NCBI GenBank assembly: GCA_022360155.1
Contig: JAKSDJ010000595.1
Location: 1 to 46,792, forward strand
DNA from: Chloroflexales bacterium
Lineage (GTDB): Bacteria > Chloroflexota > Chloroflexia > Chloroflexales > Chloroflexaceae
Reading direction: 5' to 3'
Length of the DNA stretch: 46,792 bases
Positions 36,476 through 45,024 of the stretch are shown in pieces. A program made the translations under genes and the position numbers. The number at the start of each line of letters is the position of its first letter. Within the stretch, counting starts at the first letter, position 1. The notes under the pieces were generated by a model. That model had not been told where the DNA came from. It did no database searches and worked only from the letters and a program-made list of their open reading frames with translations.

Positions 36476-38974
36476 ATGGATCGTTTCCTTCATACACCCC
36501 CTTGGGCGCGCCTGACCAGCCTGATTCTTTTTGTTGCGCTCGTTGTCAGCATTGTTGCAACTGCCCGTCCGGGTGATGCGCAGAGTGCGTCATCTTCCGT
36601 ATTCGTGCCGGTGGTCACCAATAATCAGACTAAACCGGTTGATGGGAATGTCTCTGGGATCGTCTTTGTGTCACGGCAGATCCCGGACGAGGGCAGCATC
36701 TATTGGGATAGACCAAGGGACATGCCTGGTGTGGGGCCACACAGCCGCTTTCGTGTTGCGGCGCCTGGCAAGCTGCTGCTGCGTGAGACGGACGGTACGC
36801 TGCGTACGCTGATCGATGGCGCCAGCCCGACGGCTGCATCGCTCAATCTGATTGATGTCAATGCCCCTGATGTTTCCTATGATGGTAAGACGATCGTTTT
36901 CGCCGGGCTTCCTCAGGGCGATTACGACGCTCGACCGGTCCAAAACCTGGGCGCCTGGCGGATCTACACGATTAACGTTGATGGCAGCAATTTGAAACAA
37001 ATTACATTCTCCGACCAAAATCTTGACATGTCCCAGTTTGGACCAGCGGAGGGCGGCCTCAAAGCCTATGACGACACCGACCCTGCCTGGCTTCCAGATG
37101 GACGGATCGTCTTGTCGTCAACGCGCTGGCCGAGCTACGCCCAATACAGCGGGGTGCGAACGAGCAACCTCTATGTAGTGAATGTGGATGGGAGCAATCT
37201 GCACCGTATCACCGCCGAGCGGAACGGTGCTGACCGACCTTTGATCGATCCGGTCACCGGCAAAATTGTTTACGCCCGCTGGTGGCGCAACCATCGCTTC
37301 CCGACCAATAGTCAACAGATGCTGCTTGGTTCAAACGGGGGCTATGAGCAGTACAATGGTCTAACCTCTGACCGTAATGACCACGTAGGCGGGCCGGACA
37401 TGTTCCGTAACGCTTGGCACGCTGCTACAATCAACCCTGATGGCACCGGCCTCGAGATGTGGGGTGGAAAATTCCGCGATGAAGCCAGCAATCATATCTA
37501 TGGCGGCGCGTTCACGCCCGAGGGCGACCTGCTTGCTAACTTCTTCCCCATGTACAACATGACCGAGGCTGCGGGTTTTGGCGGCATTCACCGCTATGCG
37601 CGCGGTCCCGGTTCCTCCACTCCGGTCATCGGGATCACTTATCTCCTCACTCTCGATCTCGATCATGTCAATGCTTCTAATCCGACATCGTATGGGATCT
37701 ATAACGGTAATTACGCCGCTGAGCCCGATGTCTTGCCCGATGGACGCTTGGTGATCTCGTGGGCCGAGGGCATCGATCAAGACTATGGCCTCTATGTGAT
37801 CAACGCGGACGGGGGTGGGCTAACCGAGCTCTATGATAACCCTGGCACGACCGAGTTGCGGGCTCGTGTGGTTCGTCAGCGCCCGCTGCCGCCAATCATT
37901 CCTGATACGATTACTCAGGTTGCCAGCCTGCTGCCGCCGACGGCAAATGGGCCATTCAATCAAGACGGGACATTCACTTTTAATGCCCTGAATGTCTATG
38001 CCAACGCCCCGGTGGACTCTGATATTGTCAATGCCCCGGCGGTCGGTTCAGCCGAGCGGATTCGCTTCTTTATCGACCATCAGCGCACCAGCCCCGGTTC
38101 CTTCCCCGCCCTTGACTGGCCTATCCTCCTGGATGAGTTGCGTGTCAACCCCGATGGTTCGGTGCGCAACGACAATGCGCCGGCGAATGTCCCGCTCTTC
38201 GAGCAACTGCGTGGCGCGGACAATACCGTTCCTGAAACGAGCGGGCCGCGTGGGAACGATGGCGCTGCACATGTGGCGGGGCACAACTTTGGCCGGCCAG
38301 GCCAAATGGCAAGCTGTGTGGGCTGCCACGCTGGCCACTCGATGATGGAAGTGCCAAACGATCCCGAAGAGGCGAAATGGTCGAACCTGGCGCCTGGCGC
38401 TGCGGTCGAGGTTTCCTCCTCGCGCGATCCGAACTACAACCGAGGCGTTATTGATCGCCGGGTGATGAAGGGCGAGATCTGGCGCTACTGGACGAGCGCT
38501 CAGGATAGAGCCACGAACCAGTGGGTCGAGTTGACATTCCCTGTGCCGGTGACGATCCGCACGGTGCGATTGTACAACCCGCGCGAGGGTGACGAAGCCA
38601 ACTCGAGCATTCAGGTCAACGGGACAACCGTGATCCTCTACGGCGATGCTGCCGGCGCATCTGAGGTCGCGCGGCAGACCACCGGTCCGCTCTCGGTCTA
38701 CGGGACCGACGCCAACTTCCCCGCAGTAACGGCTCGCGTCGTCCGCATCCAGATCGATGATGTGAGTGGCACATTCTACGGCATGAGGGTGGCCAGCTTG
38801 GCGGAGGTTGAAGTGATTGCGCGGGGTGCGGACGTCAATTTACACAACTTATGCGGTGGTGGGGGTCGGGGAGGCGCAGCTTCCCCGAAAACTCCTGCTC
38901 GCCACAGCAGCGGCGGCGAGCAAAAGGATTCTTGGTGGGCTTGCCGCCCTCCAAACCTCCCTGCCGACCGGTGA
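36476..38974 (+). CDS. Exported protein: TolB-like propeller, CxxCH heme site, discoidin-like domain
   Basis: 832 aa. ATG 36476 lies five bases after GAGGAGG. A signal peptide ends near ARPGDAQS. The body (about 45-490) has TolB/WD40-like blades: IYTINVDGSNLKQIT and LYVVNVDGSNLHRIT are strand repeats ending in a DGS(N)-turn. A linker region follows, then one heme-binding CVGCH (about 618-622, with AGHSMM as a candidate axial ligand). A beta-sandwich resembling F5/8 type C domains comes last (WVELTFPVPVTIRTVRLYNP onward, to about residue 785). The last 45 residues (from about NLHNLCGGGG) are Gly/Pro/Arg-rich and encoded by an interspersed repeat, so the native stop was probably lost. A surface redox role is inferred. 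The combination is unusual. Confidence 0.8.
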   Translation: MDRFLHTPPWARLTSLILFVALVVSIVATARPGDAQSASSSVFVPVVTNNQTKPVDGNVSGIVFVSRQIPDEGSIYWDRPRDMPGVGPHSRFRVAAPGKLLLRETDGTLRTLIDGASPTAASLNLIDVNAPDVSYDGKTIVFAGLPQGDYDARPVQNLGAWRIYTINVDGSNLKQITFSDQNLDMSQFGPAEGGLKAYDDTDPAWLPDGRIVLSSTRWPSYAQYSGVRTSNLYVVNVDGSNLHRITAERNGADRPLIDPVTGKIVYARWWRNHRFPTNSQQMLLGSNGGYEQYNGLTSDRNDHVGGPDMFRNAWHAATINPDGTGLEMWGGKFRDEASNHIYGGAFTPEGDLLANFFPMYNMTEAAGFGGIHRYARGPGSSTPVIGITYLLTLDLDHVNASNPTSYGIYNGNYAAEPDVLPDGRLVISWAEGIDQDYGLYVINADGGGLTELYDNPGTTELRARVVRQRPLPPIIPDTITQVASLLPPTANGPFNQDGTFTFNALNVYANAPVDSDIVNAPAVGSAERIRFFIDHQRTSPGSFPALDWPILLDELRVNPDGSVRNDNAPANVPLFEQLRGADNTVPETSGPRGNDGAAHVAGHNFGRPGQMASCVGCHAGHSMMEVPNDPEEAKWSNLAPGAAVEVSSSRDPNYNRGVIDRRVMKGEIWRYWTSAQDRATNQWVELTFPVPVTIRTVRLYNPREGDEANSSIQVNGTTVILYGDAAGASEVARQTTGPLSVYGTDANFPAVTARVVRIQIDDVSGTFYGMRVASLAEVEVIARGADVNLHNLCGGGGRGGAASPKTPARHSSGGEQKDSWWACRPPNLPADR
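38855..38945. repeat. Interspersed repeat forming the gene's 3' end
   Basis: GC-rich DNA with two hairpins: CGGGGA (38867-38872) with TCCCCG (38882-38887), and GCTCGCC (38897-38903) with GGCGAGC (38915-38921). I recall a similar 'GGGGGTC..GGGG' element between genes in Chloroflexus and Roseiflexus. Here it is translated as the tail of the 832-aa protein. The boundaries are approximate. Confidence 0.45.
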
Positions 38975-38981
38975 CCGCGTA

Positions 38982-39109
38982 ATATCAAATCTTGATAGAT
39001 AGTATGCATGTCATGCGGAGCGCAGCGAAGCATCGCGGTGTGCTTTTGCCGAGACCCTTCGCGTGCGCTCAGGGTGACATGATGCACCCGATCAAACCAG
39101 ATTTGATAT
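38982..39109. mobile_element. MITE-like element with 11-bp terminal inverted repeats
   Basis: ATATCAAATCT (38982-38992) and AGATTTGATAT (39099-39109) are perfect inverted repeats around 106 bases. Inside is a second, imperfect inverted pair: TGTCATGCGGAGCGCAGCGAAG and CCCTTCGCGTGCGCTCAGGGTGACA, the same family as the repeats at 325-394 and 46.5 kb. It has no coding capacity and no clear target-site duplication. It could be a non-autonomous element or a fold-back terminator. Confidence 0.6.
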
Positions 39110-39197
39110 AAGTCTTGTCAATTAAGCTGGAGCGGCTTGTGTAACTGCGCACATTCATTGTTGTTGTATACGTCTTAGCGCAGTAGAGCATCCCTGG

Positions 39198-39237
39198 AAC
39201 CGAGGCTTGCCGATAAAGGACAAGCCTCGGTTTTTGT
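39198..39237 (+). terminator. Rho-independent terminator
   Basis: AACCGAGGCTTG (39198-39209) pairs perfectly with CAAGCCTCGGTT (39221-39232) around an 11-base loop, followed by TTTTTG. A textbook terminator. It lies 220 bases after the exported protein gene, beyond the repeats, and would stop transcription from there. Confidence 0.85.
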
Positions 39238-39341
39238 TTAAAATAGTTTAAAAAAAACCGCTGGATCTATTGGTTAAAAAGTGATATACTTTATTGCATC
39301 CTCAGTGGCTTTGGCCTTGGTAAATACGGAACTTGATACGT

Positions 39342-41051
39342 ATGGAATTCCCGCGTTGGGAAAACTTCAGATTACACTCTACGCAGCAGCAACGAGCGAG
39401 CAGTGTTTTTATGCGCATAAAGCAGCTACCGCAGCATATTCAAAATATTACTCTTCCGGCATTGATTATCTTATTGACCATTATTGGATGGTATTTTGTT
39501 GTTCAACAGAATCGCTCACTGACCGAGGCGACGATTGATGCTTATCAAGATACGCAGCTTGAAATCGTTCGGGCGATGGCGCGTAGCGTGGAGAGCTACG
39601 TCACGAGTCAAATCGCACTCTATGGCGATGTAGATAGAATGCAGATCGAGTATGAAATCTCTCAGCGCTATATTGAACCGGTCCGCCTTTTGGAGAGCGG
39701 CGATGCCTGGGCTTATACCCCCGAGAGCGTCGTTTTCGATCTGAGCCCTGATTTTCCTGATGAATACAAAGGCAAGAGCATAGCCGAGATTTTTGTCTTA
39801 CAGGCTGAAAAGGGCGCGAGTCACTATGCAGAGATGGTTGACTCAATAATGAATGCGCGCGAGGGCTTTGGATGGTATGTCTGGCTGCCCGAAAAAGGCA
39901 TCGAAGTTGCCGCTTGGACTCCAGTCAAAGTAAACGATTATGTGTGGATCATTGGCCTCTCGACGCCCCTGCCGGAGGTGCTGGCATCAGCCGGAGCAAT
40001 CGCCCAGACCCGCAATGCGGTTGGGTTGATGTCTCTGGCAACGTTTTTTTCGGTTGTGTTGCTGGTTGCTTGGACGTGCCATACCAAACAGCGTGAGAAA
40101 GTCCAGGCTGCGCTAGAGAGTTACAAGACCCATCTGGAAGAGCAAGTCGCTGTACGTACCGCTGAACTCGTCGCAGCAAACAACGAATTGCAAGAAGAAG
40201 TCGTGGAACGAAAACGCACTGAAGTCGAACTAACCCAAGCGAAAGAGGCAGCAGAGGTCGCCAACCGAGCAAAAAGCTCCTTCCTCGCCAATATGAGCCA
40301 CGAGTTGCGTACGCCGCTCAGCGCTATCTTGGGCTATAGCGATCTCCTCTTCCGCGAAGCGCAACAGCAGGGTAACGAAAGCTGGTCTCATGATATCATG
40401 CGTATTTCATCTGCTGGTACACACCTGCTCAATTTAATCAACGACTTGCTCGACCTGGCCAAGATCGAGGCTGGCAAGATTCGTCTATCCCCAGAACGTA
40501 TTGAGCTGGCTTCCATGATCGAGAGTTTGGTCGAGACCGTCATGCCGCTGACTACTCAGAAAAATAATACACTTGAAGTTCAGCGCCTCGATAATCTTGG
40601 CGTCTTGTATGCCGATCCGACAAGGACACGCCAGGTGCTGCTCAACTTACTCAGTAACGCCTGCAAGTTTACAGAAAATGGAGTCATTACGCTGCGTGTT
40701 TATCGTGAACTGAACGAAGAACAGTGCATGGCTGTCGGCTTGAGCGAGCCTGAAACGACAGTAAGCGTTGAAGCGATAGCGAGCATTGTTTTTGAGGTGA
40801 GCGATACAGGCATTGGCATGAACCCAGACCAAACCCAGTATATTTTCGAGGAGTTCAGCCAGCTTGATCGATCACCTGCCCATCAACGCAACGGCGCCGG
40901 TCTGGGATTAACCATTAGTCGTCATTTCTGCGAGATGATGGGCGGTACGATTACGGTGACCAGCTCGCCAGGCCGCGGATCGACCTTTATTGTGCGCCTT
41001 CCCGCGCACATGCCGGCAGACCGAACCTCGCCGCAGTTAGCCTCTTGCTGA
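39342..41051 (+). CDS. Cache-domain sensor histidine kinase
   Basis: 569 aa from ATG 39342; ATG 39411 is an alternative and gives a shorter N-terminus. An N-terminal membrane helix (about 38-55) and a second (about 226-244) flank an extracytoplasmic domain of about 170 residues that looks like a single Cache sensor ([20 protein letters not shown]). A coiled coil (about 250-310) leads to HisKA with phospho-acceptor H320 in MSHELRTPL, then the ATPase domain: N box [16 protein letters not shown]1 DTGIGM, F box EEFSQ and G2 GAGLGLTIS. It senses an unknown signal and phosphorylates a response regulator; none is adjacent. Confidence 0.93.
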   Translation: MEFPRWENFRLHSTQQQRASSVFMRIKQLPQHIQNITLPALIILLTIIGWYFVVQQNRSLTEATIDAYQDTQLEIVRAMARSVESYVTSQIALYGDVDRMQIEYEISQRYIEPVRLLESGDAWAYTPESVVFDLSPDFPDEYKGKSIAEIFVLQAEKGASHYAEMVDSIMNAREGFGWYVWLPEKGIEVAAWTPVKVNDYVWIIGLSTPLPEVLASAGAIAQTRNAVGLMSLATFFSVVLLVAWTCHTKQREKVQAALESYKTHLEEQVAVRTAELVAANNELQEEVVERKRTEVELTQAKEAAEVANRAKSSFLANMSHELRTPLSAILGYSDLLFREAQQQGNESWSHDIMRISSAGTHLLNLINDLLDLAKIEAGKIRLSPERIELASMIESLVETVMPLTTQKNNTLEVQRLDNLGVLYADPTRTRQVLLNLLSNACKFTENGVITLRVYRELNEEQCMAVGLSEPETTVSVEAIASIVFEVSDTGIGMNPDQTQYIFEEFSQLDRSPAHQRNGAGLGLTISRHFCEMMGGTITVTSSPGRGSTFIVRLPAHMPADRTSPQLASC

Positions 41052-41244
41052 AGTAGTGCTATAATTGTCGCACATACGTCTATTCTAACCATTCTGGAGA
41101 TGTGCGTGTTGCGCTCTTTGTTTCAGTTTAACCTTGCCTATATCTCTACCTCTGTCTGTAGATTCTTCATCCTCAAATCTGGCGCTCCGGCGTTTGGCGC
41201 ACCAGGGCTAGCCTGGCGTCTTCTATAGTTGGAGCGACAGTGCT

Positions 41245-41961
41245 ATGTCTGATGAACAGAACGTCCAGCAGCTCCTCGAATATTTGCGCCAGAATCATCC
41301 CCAGTACGAGCTGGAATTGCTGTGTCAGCACCTCATTACATCTGGTCATAACCCAGTGAATGTCGCTACCGCGCTCGAACGCTATAAGGGCGAAACAAAG
41401 CCGATATTGCCCAATCCACCGGACTTGGTCTCGTCCGAGGCAATGAAAAAAGCCAGCGTCGATGCCACGATTGTTTTACCTGGTGCGCTTGTCGATATCG
41501 AAGCGAGTACTCAACGTGCGCTTGCCTACTTGTTCCGCCATCGCGGCCAGCATGATCTACAAGTTCTACGTCAGCATTTGATTGCCTCGGGCCAACCCAG
41601 CCCAGCCGTTGATGAGGCGATACATCGCTTGGGGACAAGCAAATCGTTTCCGCAAACGATCCCGCTATGGGCGTTTGGCGGCTTGATCGCCTTGGGCAAC
41701 GGCGTCATGTTACCAGCCTCGCTGGGAACACTGGCCGTTGTGCTGCTTTCCCTGGGAGTTGGTACTGGATTGACGCTTGTTCTGATACTCGGCGGCGTTG
41801 TGCTGTTGCTGTTGACAGAGTTCGTTGTGAGCATCGTGCTATTGACCAGCGCCAACCGGCAGGCTGGCAAAGCCATCCTCTTTGGCCTGCTGTTTACCGT
41901 AATTCCCCTATTGCTGCTTGGTTTTGTCTTTGAGATCTATATTGCAGTCAGCCGCCTGTGA
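41245..41961 (+). CDS. Unknown membrane protein with two N-terminal helical repeats
   Basis: 238 aa, ATG 41245 behind GGAG (41231-41234). Two repeats of about 35 residues share the pattern L-x-Y-L-[FR]-x-[HN]...[QH]-x-[LE]-x-x-L-[CR]-Q-H-L-I-[AT]-S-G (residues about 11-45 and 91-126). This is a helical hairpin with a conserved QHLI-SG. Then come hydrophobic segments (about 137-160, 165-195, 205-235), a cluster of three or four membrane helices. I do not recognise the family. The soluble repeats probably face the cytoplasm and may bind a protein partner. It lies after the histidine kinase, but the 190-base gap argues against an operon. Confidence 0.7.
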   Translation: MSDEQNVQQLLEYLRQNHPQYELELLCQHLITSGHNPVNVATALERYKGETKPILPNPPDLVSSEAMKKASVDATIVLPGALVDIEASTQRALAYLFRHRGQHDLQVLRQHLIASGQPSPAVDEAIHRLGTSKSFPQTIPLWAFGGLIALGNGVMLPASLGTLAVVLLSLGVGTGLTLVLILGGVVLLLLTEFVVSIVLLTSANRQAGKAILFGLLFTVIPLLLLGFVFEIYIAVSRL

Positions 41962-42003
41962 TGCTCAATGCGACGAGGTCTCGCCTTGAACTGAGCTCGC
42001 TGG

Positions 42004-42419
42004 TCATACGCTGAACCGGCGCATGTGAAACGTGTTGACAAGCCATGCCACACCGAAGCAGCCAATCAGCCAATCGCCGCGCTCGAGGCCGCATTAGCGT
42101 AGTACGAGGCGTATAGCCCGACCAGCGCCGAGCCAACTGCAATTAGTGCGGCGAGCAATATCATCCACGTGAGGCGCGTCGTCAGTAGCGGGGCGGCGGC
42201 GGGCGTGACCCGCAGGGCTGAGGTTAGGATGACGCCTGCCATCTGGATGCAAGTCACGACGGTCAGCGCAAGTAAGATGAGCAACAGTAAGCGTATCCGG
42301 TCGGCGTGCAGGCCGATCGTCTCGGTGTAGGTCGGGTCGTAACTGGTCAACTTGAGCTCTTTGTGTAGCAGAGCCAGCCTCAGCAGCATGATAACCCCAA
42401 TCATTCCGATCAGGGCGCC
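42004..42419 (-). pseudogene. Frameshifted, N-truncated ABC-3 metal permease (ZnuB/TroC-like)
   Basis: The frame from 42419 down reads like the C-terminal half of zinc/manganese ABC permeases: KELKL.SYDP, ETIGLHADRI, a run of membrane residues and GVILTSALRVTPAA. It ends at a TGA (42066-42068). A shift of frame there restores a further membrane segment reading LIGCFGVAWLV and a stop at 42004-42006, so a frameshift is likely. The N-terminal half is missing; upstream DNA belongs to the flavoprotein remnant. No ATPase or binding protein is nearby. Confidence 0.6.
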
Positions 42420-42485
42420 GTTGGGGCGCGCCAGGTGCTGTTGGCGATCAGTGCGAGTGAGCAGCCAGCTTAGCCGGCCTGGGCG

Positions 42486-43157
42486 GTGGAGCTGCGCGAG
42501 GCGGGTGTGCTGGTCGAACACTTGTACACCCCCGGCTTCCGACGCGAGTCACTGTTACCTGGTGCGCAAACGGTTGTAAGCGGCGGCGGGATCAACGCGG
42601 CGCAGGTTGCCGTGACCCTGGCGCATGAGACGCCGGGCAGCGTGACCCTGTTGCTGCGTCATGAACTGCGCATCGCCGCCTTCGATAGTCCGGCAGGCTG
42701 GACCGGGCCGAAGAACATGCAGCCCTTTCTCGCCGAGCCTTGTCTGGTGCGGCACCGTGCGATGATCCAGGCGGTGCGCGCCCCCGGCAGCATGCCCAAC
42801 GATGTGGCGCACAGCCTCCATCGCGCCGCGCGGAACGGCTGGCTGACGGTGCGCCGCGGCGCGATGCACCACGCCAAGCGTGGCGCCGCCGGCTCGATTT
42901 CCCTCCAACTGCTCGGCGAGACGCTGCACACCGAGCATGTCATCCTGGCGACCGGCTTTGCCCGCAGTCGCCCCGGCGGCGCCTGGCTTGACAGCGCTAT
43001 CGCCGCGTACGAACTGCCGCTGGCCCCCTGCGGCTATCCGGTGATCGACCGCAGCTTGCAGTGGGCGCCGGGTTTGTACGTCACCGACGGGCTGGCCGAG
43101 TTGGAGCTTGGCCCAGTGGCGTTCAACATCGTTTGCGCGCGCCACGCTGCCCCATGA
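42486..43157 (+). pseudogene. N-terminally truncated FAD/NAD(P)-binding protein
   Basis: 223 codons open from ATG 42486. The dinucleotide-binding motif VVSGGGINAAQVA lies near residue 32, and a conserved C-terminal ATGFARSRPGGAWL follows; together they mark the second half of YdhS-like FAD/NAD(P)-binding proteins (COG4529 type). The first FAD-binding half, normally over 150 residues, is absent: homologous sequence starts abruptly near 42480, where the metal permease remnant begins on the other strand. The frame is otherwise intact, so a shortened protein could be made, but function is doubtful. Confidence 0.55.
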
Positions 43158-43599
43158 CTGCTTGGCGCCCAGTGATGCCTTGAACTGGCTGGCTGTGAAC
43201 GGCTACGACCCACGCGCGGGCCACAACAGAGGCCTAGCGAACGAAGCCCCAACACAGCGGAATGTTGCTAAGCAGCAGCGTTCCGCTTTTTGCTGCGTCC
43301 GATAAAGTCACCCCATCTCGGTTGTGAACCAGCCCATGAAATGTGCTAATGTACGTATCCAAGACGATTGGGAAAGGGTTAGGATAGTGATCGCCACGAT
43401 ACGGAACAGATTCCACCGCCTTAACGCGAAATTCACCGAAACACGGGGTCTCGATCCGCGATACCGGTGCTATGCTTAGGGCAAGATCGATTTCCTAACA
43501 ACCTAAGCAGTCGTGTGGTAGCAGACAAGATCTGTAGGCGGTTGTGACTTGGCAGACAGTGCGGTTCATACGTGTGTTCCTGTGAGCTTTCTTGGTTAT
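43158..43599. other. Intergenic region within the remnant cluster
   Basis: About 440 bases, no gene seen. A short hairpin is present near 43260-43300 (GCGGAATGTTGC / GCAGCGTTCCGC), which could be the terminator of the upstream remnant. Confidence 0.35.
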
Positions 43600-43785
43600 A
43601 TGGCTTTTTCAACAACAGCACTCGGCCTGAACGATCCGCGCTTTCGGGGACGGCAGGCGGAGCTGTCTCAACTCCTTCGATACTGCCAGGACGAGGTGAC
43701 AAGCTATGTCGTATTATATGGCGGGCGACAGAACGGTAAGACGAGCCTGTTGTTACGCTTGGCGGCGGCGCTGCGCCCCGCCGCC
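43600..43785 (+). pseudogene. N-terminal stub of an AAA-type ATPase
   Basis: From ATG 43600 the frame shows the start of an AAA-like ATPase. FRGRQAELSQLLRYC is the usual F-x-G-R-x-x-E-L box, and GGRQNGKTSLLLRL is the Walker A motif with GKTS. Homology stops near residue 60, where the convergent SDR gene ends (43787). The rest of the protein is absent, so this is a truncated copy. Full-length relatives are large ATPases often linked to TIR or WD40 domains. Confidence 0.5.
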
Positions 43786-43786
43786 C

Positions 43787-44515
43787 TCAGCCCTTGGTGC
43801 GCAGCGTCGAACGTCCGCCATCGACGCCGATGATCTGCCCCGTGATCCAAGCGGCGTCGGGGGAAAGCAGAAAGGCGGCGAGCGCTGCGATATCGTCGGG
43901 GGCGCCGAGCCGTTGTAATGCGTGCATACTGGCGATGGACGAGGCTGCCTGTTCATTCGACATGATGCTTTCAGCCAGCGGTGTGCGCGTGAGCGAAGGA
44001 GCGATGGCATTGACGCGCACTTTTGGCGCGAGTTCAGCCGCGAGTGACAAGGTCAGCCCGTCTACTGCCCCCTTCGCCATTCCAATCGACGTATGAAATG
44101 CAAAGCCCTGCACGGCCGCCACACTAGAAAAAAGCACGACCGAAGCAGTTCCAGAGCTCTTCTTGAGCGCCGGCAGCGCTGCCTGAACAGCGAGCGCCGC
44201 ACCCATCGCATTAACCCGAAAGTCGTTCAGGAAATCGGCTTCGGTGAGGCGTTGGAGGCTGCGCAAGTTGATGGTGCCAACGGCGTAGACCAAACCATCC
44301 AATGCTTCTCCAGCTTCTTTCGTCGCGCGGGAACAAAGACTGCCGTCATGTATATCCCCAACGGTATAGCTTGCCCCTAATTCGCCCGCGACGGCAGCGA
44401 GGCGCTCTTCGCTCCGCCCCACCAAGTGCAGATCATAGTGACGCGTGTGCAGGGCTCTGGCTGTGGCTGAGCCGATGCCGCCTGAACCGCCATAGATTAC
44501 GACTTTGCGTGTCAT
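43787..44515 (-). CDS. Short-chain dehydrogenase/reductase (Tyr-less type)
   Basis: 242 aa from ATG 44513-44515, with AAAGG upstream; a longer frame to 44587 is less likely. The NAD(P)-binding glycine motif GGSGGIGSA starts at residue 9, and NAMG stands where classical enzymes have NAG. The catalytic Ser is present (FSSVAA, S130/131), and the active-site Lys is K148, but the Tyr of Y-x-x-x-K is Ile144 (SIGMAKGAVDG). I recall a subfamily with the pattern ASIAAAKGAVEG, so this is a family trait and not a lesion. It probably still binds the cofactor; activity is uncertain. Its 3' end abuts the ATPase stub. Confidence 0.85.
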   Translation of the reverse strand: MTRKVVIYGGSGGIGSATARALHTRHYDLHLVGRSEERLAAVAGELGASYTVGDIHDGSLCSRATKEAGEALDGLVYAVGTINLRSLQRLTEADFLNDFRVNAMGAALAVQAALPALKKSSGTASVVLFSSVAAVQGFAFHTSIGMAKGAVDGLTLSLAAELAPKVRVNAIAPSLTRTPLAESIMSNEQAASSIASMHALQRLGAPDDIAALAAFLLSPDAAWITGQIIGVDGGRSTLRTKG

Positions 44516-45024
44516 GGAAGCCTTTCTATCTTGATACAATATTCTACTGAAAATGCAGACCGAAGCCCCGCGAACACCTAACGCCATGTCTGAAAAGCTG
44601 CGCTTCAGCTACGAGCATTAGGAAATGTTTGACGGATGGGAAGTCAAAGCGAGCGGTACGCAGGATAACCGCCTGTCTGATCTGTACTGCTTCTCTTGCT
44701 GTCTACAATGTATCGTACCGAGTTCTTGGAGCCACGTCAAACCAAAGCACGCCCTTGGGTTAGCACATTGGAACGCGCCAACGCCCCAACTGTCGATCTG
44801 CTATTCTATGTTATACTGTCGCGTAATGCTTCGGCTTTCCCAAACCACCCTAACCGATTGACAACCTATACGAAAGCCCCGCTTCGCACCCTGCTGGTGT
44901 AGAGTCGTTCGTCTTGGAAACGGTTCCATTTGGAGTATGGAGGGTTTTGCGTATCAACAAAACGAGCCAATCGACGCTTGACGTTTGAACAAAAACGATT
45001 GCAGTTGTACGAAAGGAAGCAAGC
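44516..45024. other. Intergenic region between divergent genes
   Basis: About 500 bases between the SDR and the binding-protein gene, holding the promoters of both. Open frames of up to 78 codons lack support. AAAGGAAG (45012-45019) is the ribosome-binding site of the next gene. Confidence 0.5.

Larger units (their letters stand above)
38975..39341. other. Intergenic region between the exported protein and the histidine kinase
   Basis: Holds the MITE-like element (38982-39109) and a strong terminator (39198-39237). The bases between (39110-39197) show no gene. Promoter elements for the kinase gene probably lie in the AT-rich bases 39232-39300. Confidence 0.5.
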
